The notes beneath the pieces were generated by a model. It did no database searches, was not told the origin of the DNA, and worked only from the letters and a program-made list of their open reading frames with translations. 64,000 bases of DNA, taken from Neoroseomonas eburnea. Lineage in GTDB: Bacteria > Pseudomonadota > Alphaproteobacteria > Acetobacterales > Acetobacteraceae. Position numbers and translations under genes: made by a program. This document shows, one piece after another, positions 9,328-18,557 of the stretch. Location: positions 31,052-95,051 of the forward strand of contig NZ_JAAEDL010000023.1 of the NCBI RefSeq assembly GCF_018129005.1, read 5' to 3'. The first letter of the stretch is position 1, and every line of letters begins with the position of its first letter.

Positions 9328-9378
9328 GAGGGGGCCTTGCCCCCTCAAGCTCCCCCAGCAGGGGACACGGTCCCCTGC
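9328..9378. repeat. GC-rich double hairpin after hyuA (REP-like element, possible terminator)
   Basis: Two perfect stems lie side by side: GAGGGGGC-CTT-GCCCCCTC at 9328-9346 (8 bp) and GCAGGGGAC-ACG-GTCCCCTGC at 9358-9378 (9 bp). It sits between the converging hyuA and aminotransferase genes and may end transcription on both strands. It has the same paired-stem design as the elements at 56687-56734 and 56824-56876. Confidence 0.6.
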
Positions 9379-9497
9379 ACCCGCGGTGACTCCAGTATCG
9401 GCTTCCGAAGGCCCTGTGGCCTTTGGCGGGGTGAGTCTGAGAGGGGCAGCGTCCTTCTCGATGGCGGCGCTGCGACCGGACGCAGAGCCGCTTTCCT

Positions 9498-10898
9498 TCA
9501 GGCAGCCCCGTTCATCTTCGCGACCGTCGCTTCCAGCGCCTTGTCCAGCACCTCGATCAGCATGTCGCATTCCGTCCGCGTGATCACCAGCGGCGGCGAC
9601 AGCACGATGGTGTTGGAATGCCGCGTGCCACCACCGGAGCGGCCGACGATCACGCCATTCGCCTTGCAGAAATCCACCACACCCTGCACCAGGGCGCCGT
9701 CGAGCTGGACCTTGCTCTCGCGGTCCGTCACCAGCTCGATTCCGATCAGCAGCCCCTTGCCGCGGATGTCGCCGGTGATGCCGTGGCGGAACAGGCGGTC
9801 CTTGAACCCTTCCATCAGATAGGCGCCCATGGTCGCGGCGCGCTCGGGCAGCTTTTCCTCGAGCATGATCTCGATGTTGCGCACGGCGACGGCCGCCGAG
9901 ACGGGATGGCCGCCATAGGTATTCACCTGCATCACCTGGCGCGCCTCCGCGACCTCGCCGAGGAAGCTCTCGAACACCTTGTTCTTCACCACCGTCGCCG
10001 CGATGGGCAGGTAGGCGGAGACGATGCCCTTGGCGATCGCCATGATGTCCGGGCTGATGCCGTAGTGCTGATGGGCGAACATCTTGCCGGTGCGCCCAAA
10101 GCCGTTGATCACCTCGTCCACATGCAGCAGCACGTCGTACTTGCGGCAGATCCGCTCGACCATCGGCAGGTATTCGTCCGGCGGCACGGCCACCCCGACG
10201 GCCGACATGATCGGCTCGACGATGATCTCGGCGACGGTCTGCGGACCTTCGGCCTGGATTGTCGCCTCGATCAGCTTGGCACAGGCCATGCCGCACTTGC
10301 CGGACTCCAGGCCCAGCGGGCAGCGGTAGCAGGTCGGCGCCGGGACGTGGATGAACTCACCGGCATAGGGCTCGAACTTCGTCTTGCGCTCGCCCATGCC
10401 GCCGGCGGCGAGCGTTGCCAGCGTCGTGCCGTGATAGGCGTAGTGCCGCGCGATGGTCTTGAAGCGGAACTGGCCGGGGAATTCGTGCTTGGCGTACTGC
10501 CGCGCGACCTTGAAGCCAGCCTCGTTCGCCTCGGAGCCCGAGTTGACGAAATAGGTGTGGTAGTCACCGCCCATCAGCGTGTTGATCTGCTCGCCCAGCC
10601 GCGCCGCCGGAAGGTTCATTGCCGTGTGCGGGTAGTAAGCGATCTGCTGCATCTGCTCGGCCGCGATCTCGGCGAGCTCCGTGCGGCCGTAGCCGATGTT
10701 CACGCACCACAGCCCGGCCATGGCGTCGAGATAGGTGGAGCCGTCCGCATCGACGATGGTCGAGCCCTGGCCGCCGGTGACGACGATCTGCGATGTCTCG
10801 AGCGCACGGTGCTGCACGATCGGGTGCATCACGTTCTCGAGGTCCTGCGCGACGACTCGGCGGCGCGCCTCGGGATCGGGCTGGTTGGTAAGCGACAT
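9498..10898 (-). CDS. Class III pyridoxal-phosphate aminotransferase (taurine/omega-amino acid:pyruvate type)
   Basis: The 466-residue fold-type I aminotransferase has the class III signature. FVNSGSEANEAGFKVAR is the phosphate-binding segment, LLHVDEVINGFGRTG carries the cofactor-binding Asp, and MAIAKGIVSAYLP carries the Schiff-base lysine (about K290). A cysteine-rich insert, CYRCPLGLESGKCGMAC, around residue 190 resembles taurine-pyruvate and related omega-amino-acid aminotransferases. The start ATG at 10896-10898 is chosen because conserved sequence begins right after it; the longer frame upstream lacks similarity. The likely reaction moves an amino group from an omega-amino compound to pyruvate. 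No neighbour fixes the donor, and a putrescine or beta-alanine enzyme is possible. Confidence 0.87.
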   Translation of the reverse strand: MSLTNQPDPEARRRVVAQDLENVMHPIVQHRALETSQIVVTGGQGSTIVDADGSTYLDAMAGLWCVNIGYGRTELAEIAAEQMQQIAYYPHTAMNLPAARLGEQINTLMGGDYHTYFVNSGSEANEAGFKVARQYAKHEFPGQFRFKTIARHYAYHGTTLATLAAGGMGERKTKFEPYAGEFIHVPAPTCYRCPLGLESGKCGMACAKLIEATIQAEGPQTVAEIIVEPIMSAVGVAVPPDEYLPMVERICRKYDVLLHVDEVINGFGRTGKMFAHQHYGISPDIMAIAKGIVSAYLPIAATVVKNKVFESFLGEVAEARQVMQVNTYGGHPVSAAVAVRNIEIMLEEKLPERAATMGAYLMEGFKDRLFRHGITGDIRGKGLLIGIELVTDRESKVQLDGALVQGVVDFCKANGVIVGRSGGGTRHSNTIVLSPPLVITRTECDMLIEVLDKALEATVAKMNGAA

Positions 10899-11357
10899 GA
10901 GACACCTCGCGGGAAGGGGCTGGCCGTCAGCTGGCTGTTCCAAGGCCAATGGTCGCGCGAGCAGGCGGTCGAGGGAAGACCCAACAATGCTATCCGAAGG
11001 CGGGCCGTCCATTCGTGATGTCCGATGCTCGCCATTGCCTGGAAGGCCGCCTATGAACCGGCCAGATGCGCCCAGACCACAGGTCAGCTCCGGTGGTGAC
11101 AGGCCTTGGCGAGGCGATTGATGTGCTCGATCCGCGCGCGCGGGTGAAGCTCACGATCCAGAACTTCAGCCAATCGTAGCCGGCATCGAGGTTGCGCGTG
11201 GGGGCGGAGATCACCGGGCCTTCGCATCAGGGATGGTAGCCCTTCGTCGCGACGACGTGGCGGAGCGGGGTGCCCTTGGTCGCGACATCGACCAAAGCCG
11301 GCCCCAGGCATCAGCGATCCGGACCTTCTCGGAGGCCGTGAGGTTCAAGCACTCCGA
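10899..11357 (-). pseudogene. 459-bp stretch with fragments of a decayed gene, no intact coding sequence
   Basis: No intact gene is visible. On the minus strand three protein-like fragments lie in different frames. LNLTASEKVRIADAWG (about 11348-11301) is followed in another frame by GPALVDVATKGTPLRHVV, ending at a stop near 11227. A third fragment containing GYDWLKFWIVSFTRA lies around 11120-11190. Their composition is less arginine/proline-biased than random GC-rich frames, and the first two would join after one indel. I do not recognise the family. The right part should also hold the aminotransferase promoter. Confidence 0.3.
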
Positions 11358-11819
11358 TCAAAACGGCAGTGGCGCATCCGACTTCACCTCTTCCATCACC
11401 GCATAGGTCCGTGTCTCCCGCACCCCGGGAAGACCGAGCAATACGCCGCCCAGGAAGGCGCGATAGGCTGCCATGTCCCGCACCCGCGTCTTGATCAGGT
11501 AGTCGAAGCCACCCGCGACCATGTGGCATTCAAGCACTTCGGGGGCGCGGCGGACAGCTTCTGCGAAGCGCGCGAAGACGTCCGGTGTCGTCTTGTCCAG
11601 CAACACCTCGACGAATACGAGCAGCCCGAAGCCGAGGCGTTGCGGGTCCACCCGCGCGCCGAAGCCGGTCACCAGGCGATCCTTGATCAGGCGTCGCGTC
11701 CGCTCGCTCGTCGCGGTCGGCGAGAGCCCGATGCGGTCCGCGAGCTCAAGATTGGTGATGCGCCCCTCTTGCTGGAGGATGCCCAGGATCATTCTGTCCG
11801 TACGGTCGAGCTCTTGCAT
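11358..11819 (-). CDS. putR: Lrp/AsnC family regulator, PutR-like
   Basis: The 153-residue protein has an N-terminal winged helix (LDRTDRMILGILQQEGRI, recognition helix LSPTATSERTRRLIKDRLV). The RAM domain contains VLECHMVAGGFDYLIKTRV. It is divergent from putA with 133 bp between starts. In alphaproteobacteria a divergently transcribed Lrp protein (PutR) activates putA in response to proline, so this assignment rests on family knowledge plus context. The ATG is the first in the conserved frame. An inverted repeat in the shared promoter is listed separately. Confidence 0.88.
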   Translation of the reverse strand: MQELDRTDRMILGILQQEGRITNLELADRIGLSPTATSERTRRLIKDRLVTGFGARVDPQRLGFGLLVFVEVLLDKTTPDVFARFAEAVRRAPEVLECHMVAGGFDYLIKTRVRDMAAYRAFLGGVLLGLPGVRETRTYAVMEEVKSDAPLPF

Positions 11820-11840
11820 GAATCACCGAATTTTCTCAGG

Positions 11841-11853
11841 TATTCCGTGAATA
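11841..11853. promoter_or_regulatory. Inverted repeat in the putR-putA intergenic region
   Basis: TATTC-CGT-GAATA is a perfect 5-bp palindrome in an AT-rich patch of the otherwise GC-rich spacer between the divergent genes. Its place suits a PutR operator. The motif is short, so the call is tentative. Confidence 0.35.
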
Positions 11854-11952
11854 GTGCGGCGTCCTGATGAAAATGACGATACTGATCTCCCAACGGGCTT
11901 CCTACCCTCGCGCAATCGGCCACCCGGCCGCGCCGTTCAGCCGAGAGCAGAG

Positions 11953-14900
11953 ATGATCGTCGAATTCCCCGCGCCCGCACCGTTCAAGGCCCTGATCGAG
12001 GAAACCCATCCACAGACGCCGCTGCGCGCTGCGATCACGGCTGCCTGCCGCCGACCCGAGGAGGCCTGCCTGCCACCCCTCATTGCGCTCGCCGCCCCGT
12101 TGCCGGAGGAGGCTGTCGCCGCCTCCGGCCTGGCACGGCGTCTCGCGGAGGCCCTTCGCGCGAAGCGCCGCCACGGCACGGTGGAGGCGCTGGTGCAGGA
12201 ATTCAGCCTGTCTACCAGCGAGGGTGTCGCGCTGATGTGCCTGGCCGAGGCCCTGCTGCGCATTCCCGACGATGCCACGCGGGACGCCCTGATCCGCGAC
12301 AAGGTCGCCGGCGGCGACTGGCACGCGCATCTCGGCCTCGACCGTCCGCTCTTCGTCAATGCCGCGAGCTGGGGCTTGCTGCTCACCGGCCGGCTGAGTG
12401 CCGCGCCGGAGACAGCGGGCCTCGGCGCTGCGTTGACGCGCCTTATTGCCCGCGCCGGCCAACCCGTGATCCGGCGCGGCATGGATGTCGCCATGCGCAT
12501 GCTCGGCGAGCAGTTCGTGGCCGGCCGCACGATCGAGGAAGCGCTGACGCGCGCACGCCGGATCGAGGCGCGTGGCTTCCGCCACTCCTATGACATGCTT
12601 GGCGAGGCCGCGATGACGGCGGAGGATGCCGCGCGCTACCTCGCATCATATGAGGCAGCGATCCATGCCATCGGCGTGAATGCCGCGGGGCGTGGGATCA
12701 TCGAGGGGCCGGGTATCTCGATCAAGCTTTCGGCGCTGCATCCGCGCTATGCGCGATCGCAGCGCGCCCGCGTGATGGCGGAACTCACCCCACGTCTGCT
12801 CCGCCTGGCGACGCTGGCGCGGCGCTACGACATCGGACTCAACATCGACGCCGAGGAGGCGGACCGCCTCGACCTCTCGCTCGACCTGCTGGAGGGGCTG
12901 TGCCTCTCGCCCGAGCTCGCCGCCTGGGACGGCATCGGGTTTGTGGTCCAGGCCTATCAGAAGCGCGCGCCTTTCGTGCTCGACTGGATCATCGACCTCG
13001 CGCGGCGGAGCGGACACCGGCTGATGCTGCGCCTGGTCAAGGGCGCCTACTGGGATACGGAGATCAAGCGCGCCCAACTCGACGGGCTCGATGATTTCCC
13101 GGTCTATACGCGGAAGATCCATACGGATGTTTCCTACTTGGCATGCGCGCGGAAGGTGCTCGCGGCCACCGATGCCGTCTTTCCGCAATTCGCGACCCAC
13201 AACGCGCAGACCCTTTCCGCCATCCATGCCATGGCCGGCGAGGACTTCTATCCCGGCCGGTATGAGTTCCAATGCTTGCACGGCATGGGCGAGGTGCTCT
13301 ACGAGGAGGTGGTCGGCCCCGCGAAGCTCGACCGCCCTTGCCGCATCTACGCGCCAGTCGGCACGCATGAGACGCTGCTCGCCTATCTTGTCCGCCGATT
13401 GCTCGAGAACGGGGCCAATTCCTCCTTCGTGAATCGCATCGGCGATGCGTCGGTGCCCATCGAGGCGCTGATCGCCGATCCGGTGGCGGCGGCCCGCGCC
13501 GTCAAACCCGTCGGTGCGCCGCATCCGGGCATCGCCTTGCCGCGCAACCTCTTCGGTGCGGCGCGCCGAAACTCAATGGGACTGGATCTCGCGGACGAGG
13601 CGCGTCTTGCCGAACTCTCGAGGTCGCTCAGCCTTCCCGCCGTGTCTGCGCTGGCAGCGCCGGCGGCGGGGGACGGCGTGCCGCGCGCCGTCCGCAACCC
13701 TGCCGACCATCGCGATGTGGTCGGCCATGTCGTCGAGGCGACGCCGGAGGTGGTCGATGCCGCCCTCACCGCGGCGGTTGCGGCGGCACCTGGCTGGGCC
13801 GCCTTGTCGCCCGCCGATCGTGCCGACGTGCTGGAGCGCGCGGCGTCGCTGATGGAGGAGCGGATCCCGGGCCTGCTCGGCGTGATCATCCGCGAGGCCG
13901 GCAAGACCCTCCCCAATGCGGTCGGCGAGGTGCGGGAGGCGGTGGATTTCCTCCGGTACTACGCGACTGCCATCCGCGGTGGCTGGAGCTCTGCCACGCA
14001 CCGCCCGCTCGGGGTCGTCACCTGCATTTCGCCCTGGAACTTCCCGCTTGCCATCTTCACGGGGCAGGTCGCCGCGGCGCTCGCCGCAGGCAATGCGGTG
14101 CTCGCCAAGCCGGCAGAAGAAACGCCGCTGACTGCCGCTCTCGCAGTCGGGATTCTGCACGAGGCCGGGGTCCCGCAGGGTGCACTGCACCTCCTGCCCG
14201 GCGATGGCGATGTCGGCGCAGGTCTGGTCGCCGACGGTCGGACGCAGGGCGTGATGTTCACTGGCTCGACCGAGGTGGCACGCCTCATCGCGCGCAGCCT
14301 TGCCGAGCGGCTGAATCCGGATGGCACCCCGGTACCGCTGATCGCCGAGACAGGCGGGCTGAACGCCATGGTGGTGGATTCCACTGCGCTCCCCGAGCAG
14401 GTGGTCGCCGATGTCCTCGCCTCGGCATTCGACAGCGCAGGGCAACGCTGCTCCGCGCTGCGTCTCCTCTGCGTGCAGGACGACGTCGCGGACCACATCC
14501 TCGCCATGCTGCGTGGCGCGCTGGCCGAACTTTCCGTCGGCAATCCGGATCGGCTCGCGACGGATGTCGGGCCGGTCATCACGGCACAGGCGCGCGAGGG
14601 CATCCTCGCCCATGTCGCGGCAATGCGGGCGAAGGGGCGGCGGGTCCACGCGCTGGCGCTGCCGGATGCCTGCGCGCATGGCACCTTCGTCCCTCCCACG
14701 ATCGTCGAGATCGACGACGTCGCCGAGTTGGCACGTGAAGTCTTCGGGCCTGTCCTGCATGTGCTGCGTTTCAGTCGCGACCGGCTGGATGCGCTGCTCG
14801 AGGAGATCAACGCCACCGGCTATGGCCTCACCTTCGGCGTGCAGTCCCGCATCGGCGAGTTGACGGAGCGCATGGCTGCCCGGATCGCGGCTGGGAATGT

Positions 14901-15615
14901 GTACGTCAATCGCAACATCATCGGTGCCGTGGTGGGCGTGCAGCCCTTCGGCGGGCATGGTCTCTCCGGAACGGGCCCGAAGGCCGGAGGGCCCCTCTAT
15001 CTGCGGCGGCTGCTTGCCGCCTGCGATGCGGAACCATCACTGCCCCGCACGGCGTTGACGGAGGAGATGGCGGCCTACCTCGACTGGCTGGGGATGCGCC
15101 ATGCCGACATGAGTGAGGCAGCCAGGCGCCTGACCGCGACGTCGCGCACCGGCCTCTGTCTTGAGTTGCCTGGACCCGTGGGCGAAGAGAACCGCTACCT
15201 GCTCGAGCCGCGGGGCAGAGTGCTCTGCCGCGCGGTCACGCGGGAGGGGCTGCTGCTGCACCTCGCGGCCTGCTTCGCGACGGGCAATCGCGCAAGCATC
15301 GCCGTGCCGAAGGCATTGATGCAGGTTCTTGATGGCTTGCCGCCGGCCTTGGCCCGGCAGATCGAACAGGCAACCGAAGTCGATCCGGCCGTCTTCGACG
15401 CCGTTCTCGTCGAAGCGGACGGAGATGCAGATGCGTTGCGTCTGCTTCTCCGGCGCGCTGCGGCGGCGGAGGGACCGATACGGAGCGTGCTAGTGGCGTC
15501 TCCGGCAGGGGGAGGCGGACGAAGGCTTCATGTCCTCGACATGCTCCTGGCCGAACGGTGCATCAGCATCAACACCGCCGCGGCAGGCGGCAACGCCTCG
15601 CTCCTGAGCCTCTGA
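11953..15615 (+). CDS. putA: Bifunctional proline dehydrogenase / L-glutamate gamma-semialdehyde dehydrogenase
   Basis: The 1220-residue PutA oxidises proline to glutamate in two steps, passing electrons to quinone through FAD and then reducing NAD+. The proline dehydrogenase barrel occupies roughly residues 130-480 (GPGISIKLSALHPRY near 256, and LMLRLVKGAYWDTEIKRA). The aldehyde dehydrogenase occupies about 560-1020, with FTGSTEVA, ETGGLNAMVVDS and catalytic Cys833 in SAGQRCSALR. About 200 C-terminal residues follow, as in long PutA forms. There is no N-terminal ribbon-helix-helix domain, so it does not self-regulate as in E. coli, consistent with the divergent PutR. The ATG at 11953 follows GAGAGCAGAG and begins MIVEFPAPAPFKALIEE; the frame is open 33 codons further up without conservation. 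Confidence 0.96.
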   Translation: MIVEFPAPAPFKALIEETHPQTPLRAAITAACRRPEEACLPPLIALAAPLPEEAVAASGLARRLAEALRAKRRHGTVEALVQEFSLSTSEGVALMCLAEALLRIPDDATRDALIRDKVAGGDWHAHLGLDRPLFVNAASWGLLLTGRLSAAPETAGLGAALTRLIARAGQPVIRRGMDVAMRMLGEQFVAGRTIEEALTRARRIEARGFRHSYDMLGEAAMTAEDAARYLASYEAAIHAIGVNAAGRGIIEGPGISIKLSALHPRYARSQRARVMAELTPRLLRLATLARRYDIGLNIDAEEADRLDLSLDLLEGLCLSPELAAWDGIGFVVQAYQKRAPFVLDWIIDLARRSGHRLMLRLVKGAYWDTEIKRAQLDGLDDFPVYTRKIHTDVSYLACARKVLAATDAVFPQFATHNAQTLSAIHAMAGEDFYPGRYEFQCLHGMGEVLYEEVVGPAKLDRPCRIYAPVGTHETLLAYLVRRLLENGANSSFVNRIGDASVPIEALIADPVAAARAVKPVGAPHPGIALPRNLFGAARRNSMGLDLADEARLAELSRSLSLPAVSALAAPAAGDGVPRAVRNPADHRDVVGHVVEATPEVVDAALTAAVAAAPGWAALSPADRADVLERAASLMEERIPGLLGVIIREAGKTLPNAVGEVREAVDFLRYYATAIRGGWSSATHRPLGVVTCISPWNFPLAIFTGQVAAALAAGNAVLAKPAEETPLTAALAVGILHEAGVPQGALHLLPGDGDVGAGLVADGRTQGVMFTGSTEVARLIARSLAERLNPDGTPVPLIAETGGLNAMVVDSTALPEQVVADVLASAFDSAGQRCSALRLLCVQDDVADHILAMLRGALAELSVGNPDRLATDVGPVITAQAREGILAHVAAMRAKGRRVHALALPDACAHGTFVPPTIVEIDDVAELAREVFGPVLHVLRFSRDRLDALLEEINATGYGLTFGVQSRIGELTERMAARIAAGNVYVNRNIIGAVVGVQPFGGHGLSGTGPKAGGPLYLRRLLAACDAEPSLPRTALTEEMAAYLDWLGMRHADMSEAARRLTATSRTGLCLELPGPVGEENRYLLEPRGRVLCRAVTREGLLLHLAACFATGNRASIAVPKALMQVLDGLPPALARQIEQATEVDPAVFDAVLVEADGDADALRLLLRRAAAAEGPIRSVLVASPAGGGGRRLHVLDMLLAERCISINTAAAGGNASLLSL

Positions 15616-15856
15616 GCCGATGCCTCGACGCTGCTCTCGCGGCCCGTGGCGATCGCCGCGCGCTCCAGCGCAAGCCGCACAGGCGGTGCGTTCCACGAAC
15701 GCCTCGGCGGATCAGCCGCACCTCCCATAACCCAGGCTTATGCAAGACGTGCAACTACTGTCTGGACAACCTTCATCCCCGCCAAGAAGGATTGAGCCAC
15801 AGGCGGGGCGAAGACACCTGCCGCGGGGATGGCCGGTCGAACAGGAGACATGTCTG

Positions 15857-17554
15857 ATGTCGATCTGCAGCGATCACGACTCGACGATCGATCGGATTGT
15901 GGAGCGGAACCGCGGGCTTCTGGTGCCCCGCCGGCAGGTTCTTGCACTGTCGGCCCTCTCGGCCGCGGGTCTTTCCACTAAGCAGGCGGCAGCACAGGCG
16001 GCGCCGCCGCGGCCGTCCCGCCGGCAGGGGCAGATCGTGATGGGGCTCTCGCAGGAGCCGACACGCTTTCACCCGCTGCAGGCGCGGCTCGAGGTGGATG
16101 AAGGCGTCCACCTGAACCTGTTCAGCGCCCTCTGGAGTGTCAGCCCCGCGGGGGATCTTGTCCCTGACCTAGTGACCGAGATCCCATCCGTGGCGAATGG
16201 CGGGATCTCTGCCGACGGGCTCGAATGGCGCATCAAGCTGCGTTCGGGCGTCACCTGGCATGACGGAGCGCCGTTCTCCGCCGAGGACGTGAAGTTCACC
16301 CTCGACCTTCTGCAGAATCCGAACTTCCCGGCGATGAGCCGCAACGGGCATGCGTTGCTCCGCGACATCACGGTGGTGAGCCCGACCGAGATCACCTGGA
16401 GGATGGAGCGCTTCTTCGCGCCATATTTCGCCATCCTGGCCTGGACCTTCATCGTGCCCAAGCACGTCCTGGCCACGGTTACCGACCACCGCGATCCGGC
16501 CTTCAACAACCGGCCGATCGGTACCGGTCCGTTCAAGTGGGGCGAGCGTCGGCCAGGCGACTATGTGAGGCTCGATGCGAACGACAGGTATTTCGGCGAA
16601 GGTCCCTTCGTCGAGCGCGTGATCTTCAAGTACATCCCCGAGATGACGGTGCTGAAGACGCAGTTCGTCGCCGGCGCCATCGACGCGGTGGGCATTTCCG
16701 GCATCACTCCCGACAATCATGAGGAGGTGCGGCGCACGCCCGGCGTGACACTGCACAAGTCGCCCACTTCCTTTGTCACCTTCTTTGCGCTGAACAACGG
16801 CATCCCGCAGTTCCGCGATCCGGCGGTGCGCAAGGCGCTCTACATGGCGCTGGACAAGCAGACGATCAACCGCGACCTGTTCTACGATGCCAACAGACCG
16901 ACCGAGTCCTTCCTCCCTCAGGAGAGCTGGGCATACAATCCAAACCTGCCGCTGCATGTCCACGACCCGGCGCAGGCGGCGAGGATGCTGGACGGCGCCG
17001 GCTGGCGGCGCGGTGCCGGCGGCGTGCGAATGAAGGATGGCGTCCGCCTGAGCTTCTCCTGCTCGACCGTGGCGGGCAATCACCTGCGCGAGCAGGTCCA
17101 GCAGTTCCTGCAGCAGAGCTGGCGGCCGCTTGGCATCGAGATGACGATCAGGAACTTCCCGGCGGCGGTGATGTGGGGCGACTTCTGGCGCAACAGCGAG
17201 TGGGAATCGACCATCGTCGGCGCCATCTATCCCACCGCCGGCGACCCGGATGTCAGCGACCGGCTCGGAAGCTGGGCGATCCCGAAGCGGTCCGGCGCCG
17301 GCGCGAACCAGATGCAGTACGAGAATGCAGAGGTCGACCGGCTGCTGCGCGAGAGCGTCGGCCTGCTCGACCGCGCGCAGCGCCGGGCGAACTACATGAA
17401 GGTGCAGGAGATCGTCCGCGAGGATCTTCCCGCCTTCCCGCTGCACCAGACATTGCTGGGTGAGGGTACGAAGAAGAACCTTCACGGGTTCACGCCGAAC
17501 ATCAACTACCGCAGCAATGCCTGGAACATGAGCCAGTGGTACTGGTCGGCTTGA
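15857..17554 (+). CDS. Peptide/nickel-type ABC transporter substrate-binding protein (SBP_bac_5)
   Basis: The 565-residue exported protein carries an N-terminal signal of twin-arginine character (VPRRQVLALSALSAAG, then an Ala-rich cleavage region near residue 50). The family-5 binding domain follows, with GLSQEPTRFHPLQARLEVDE and the ADGLEWRIKLRSGVTWHDGA block typical of DppA/OppA. The ATG at 15857 has AGGAGAC seven bases upstream. It heads a tight five-gene set: 40 bp to the first permease, then overlapping genes for the second permease, an aminotransferase and an FAD oxidoreductase. It should deliver a peptide, opine or amino-acid-like substrate to those permeases. The ligand is unknown. 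Confidence 0.92.
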   Translation: MSICSDHDSTIDRIVERNRGLLVPRRQVLALSALSAAGLSTKQAAAQAAPPRPSRRQGQIVMGLSQEPTRFHPLQARLEVDEGVHLNLFSALWSVSPAGDLVPDLVTEIPSVANGGISADGLEWRIKLRSGVTWHDGAPFSAEDVKFTLDLLQNPNFPAMSRNGHALLRDITVVSPTEITWRMERFFAPYFAILAWTFIVPKHVLATVTDHRDPAFNNRPIGTGPFKWGERRPGDYVRLDANDRYFGEGPFVERVIFKYIPEMTVLKTQFVAGAIDAVGISGITPDNHEEVRRTPGVTLHKSPTSFVTFFALNNGIPQFRDPAVRKALYMALDKQTINRDLFYDANRPTESFLPQESWAYNPNLPLHVHDPAQAARMLDGAGWRRGAGGVRMKDGVRLSFSCSTVAGNHLREQVQQFLQQSWRPLGIEMTIRNFPAAVMWGDFWRNSEWESTIVGAIYPTAGDPDVSDRLGSWAIPKRSGAGANQMQYENAEVDRLLRESVGLLDRAQRRANYMKVQEIVREDLPAFPLHQTLLGEGTKKNLHGFTPNINYRSNAWNMSQWYWSA

Positions 17555-17594
17555 CCGCGATGCCCGGCAGCCTTGCCGGCGACAGGAAGCGGGA

Positions 17595-18557
17595 GTGCGC
17601 GATCCGGTGAGCAGGTTTCTATTGCGACGACTGGCCCAGAGCGCGGTACTGCTCTGGCTGGTTTCGATGATCGGCTTCGGGATGCTGCACCTAGTCCCGG
17701 GTGGTCCGCTGTCCCAGTTTGCGAACACCCCCGGCATGACGGATGCGGATCTGCAGCGTCTTGCGACTCAGATGGGGCTCGATCGGCCGATCCCCATGCA
17801 ATATCTCGACTGGGCGGGCGGGCTGCTCGTCGGCGACTGGGGCAAATCGTACCGCGACGACAGCCCCGTGCTGCGCGTCATCGCCTCGCGCCTCGGCGCC
17901 ACGGTGAGGCTGATGTTGACTGCCACGTTGATCGCGGTGGTGGTTGGCGGTCTCGTCGGCATCATTGGCGCGGTGCGCCGGTATTCCCTTTTCGACCAGT
18001 GCGTGACGATCGGCACGATGGTCGCGCTGTCCATACCCACCTTCTGGTTCGGATTGCTGGTGATCTATGTCTTCTCCGTGAAGCTGCGATGGCTGCCGCC
18101 AGGCAATATCGCGCCGGTCGGCAACGAATCCTTCCTGGTATTCGTCCATCACCTGATCGGTCCCGCGCTGGTGTTGGGCCTCGTGACGACGGCACTGTGG
18201 AGCCGCTTCATGCGGTCGTCGATGCTGGACGTCATCAACCAGGACTACGTCCGCACCGCGCGCGCCAAGGGTCTGCCGCCGCATGCCGTGCTGATTCACC
18301 ATGTGCTCCGCAACGCGCTCCTGCCCATGATCACGATTGCCGGTCTCGAACTCCCGACCCTGCTCGGCGGGGCGCTGGTGACCGAGACCGTCTTCACCTG
18401 GCCGGGGATGGGTCGCCTTTTCCTCGATTCGATCGAATACCGGGACTATCCGGTGGTGATGGGGCTGCTGCTCTTCTCGGCGGTGCTGGTGATCGTAGGC
18501 AGCCTGCTCGCCGACATCCTGCATACCGTGGCCGACCCGAGGGTGCGGCCGCAATGA
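17595..18557 (+). CDS. ABC transporter permease, DppB type
   Basis: The 320-residue inner-membrane protein has about six membrane segments. The N-terminal part, RFLLRRLAQSAVLLWLVSMI, is typical of DppB/OppB, as is the periplasmic motif LVPGGPLSQFAN. The cytoplasmic EAA-like loop DYVRTARAKGLPPHAVLIHH is about residues 215-235. The start is GTG at 17595 after GCGGGA. The stop overlaps the ATG of the next permease. It forms a channel heterodimer with the following DppC-type protein. Confidence 0.93.
   Translation: MRDPVSRFLLRRLAQSAVLLWLVSMIGFGMLHLVPGGPLSQFANTPGMTDADLQRLATQMGLDRPIPMQYLDWAGGLLVGDWGKSYRDDSPVLRVIASRLGATVRLMLTATLIAVVVGGLVGIIGAVRRYSLFDQCVTIGTMVALSIPTFWFGLLVIYVFSVKLRWLPPGNIAPVGNESFLVFVHHLIGPALVLGLVTTALWSRFMRSSMLDVINQDYVRTARAKGLPPHAVLIHHVLRNALLPMITIAGLELPTLLGGALVTETVFTWPGMGRLFLDSIEYRDYPVVMGLLLFSAVLVIVGSLLADILHTVADPRVRPQ

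Noticed and set aside
9618..11018. A 466-codon plus-strand frame antisense to the aminotransferase
   Set aside because: The minus-strand frame has all class III aminotransferase motifs; the plus-strand product is His/Arg-rich shadow sequence.
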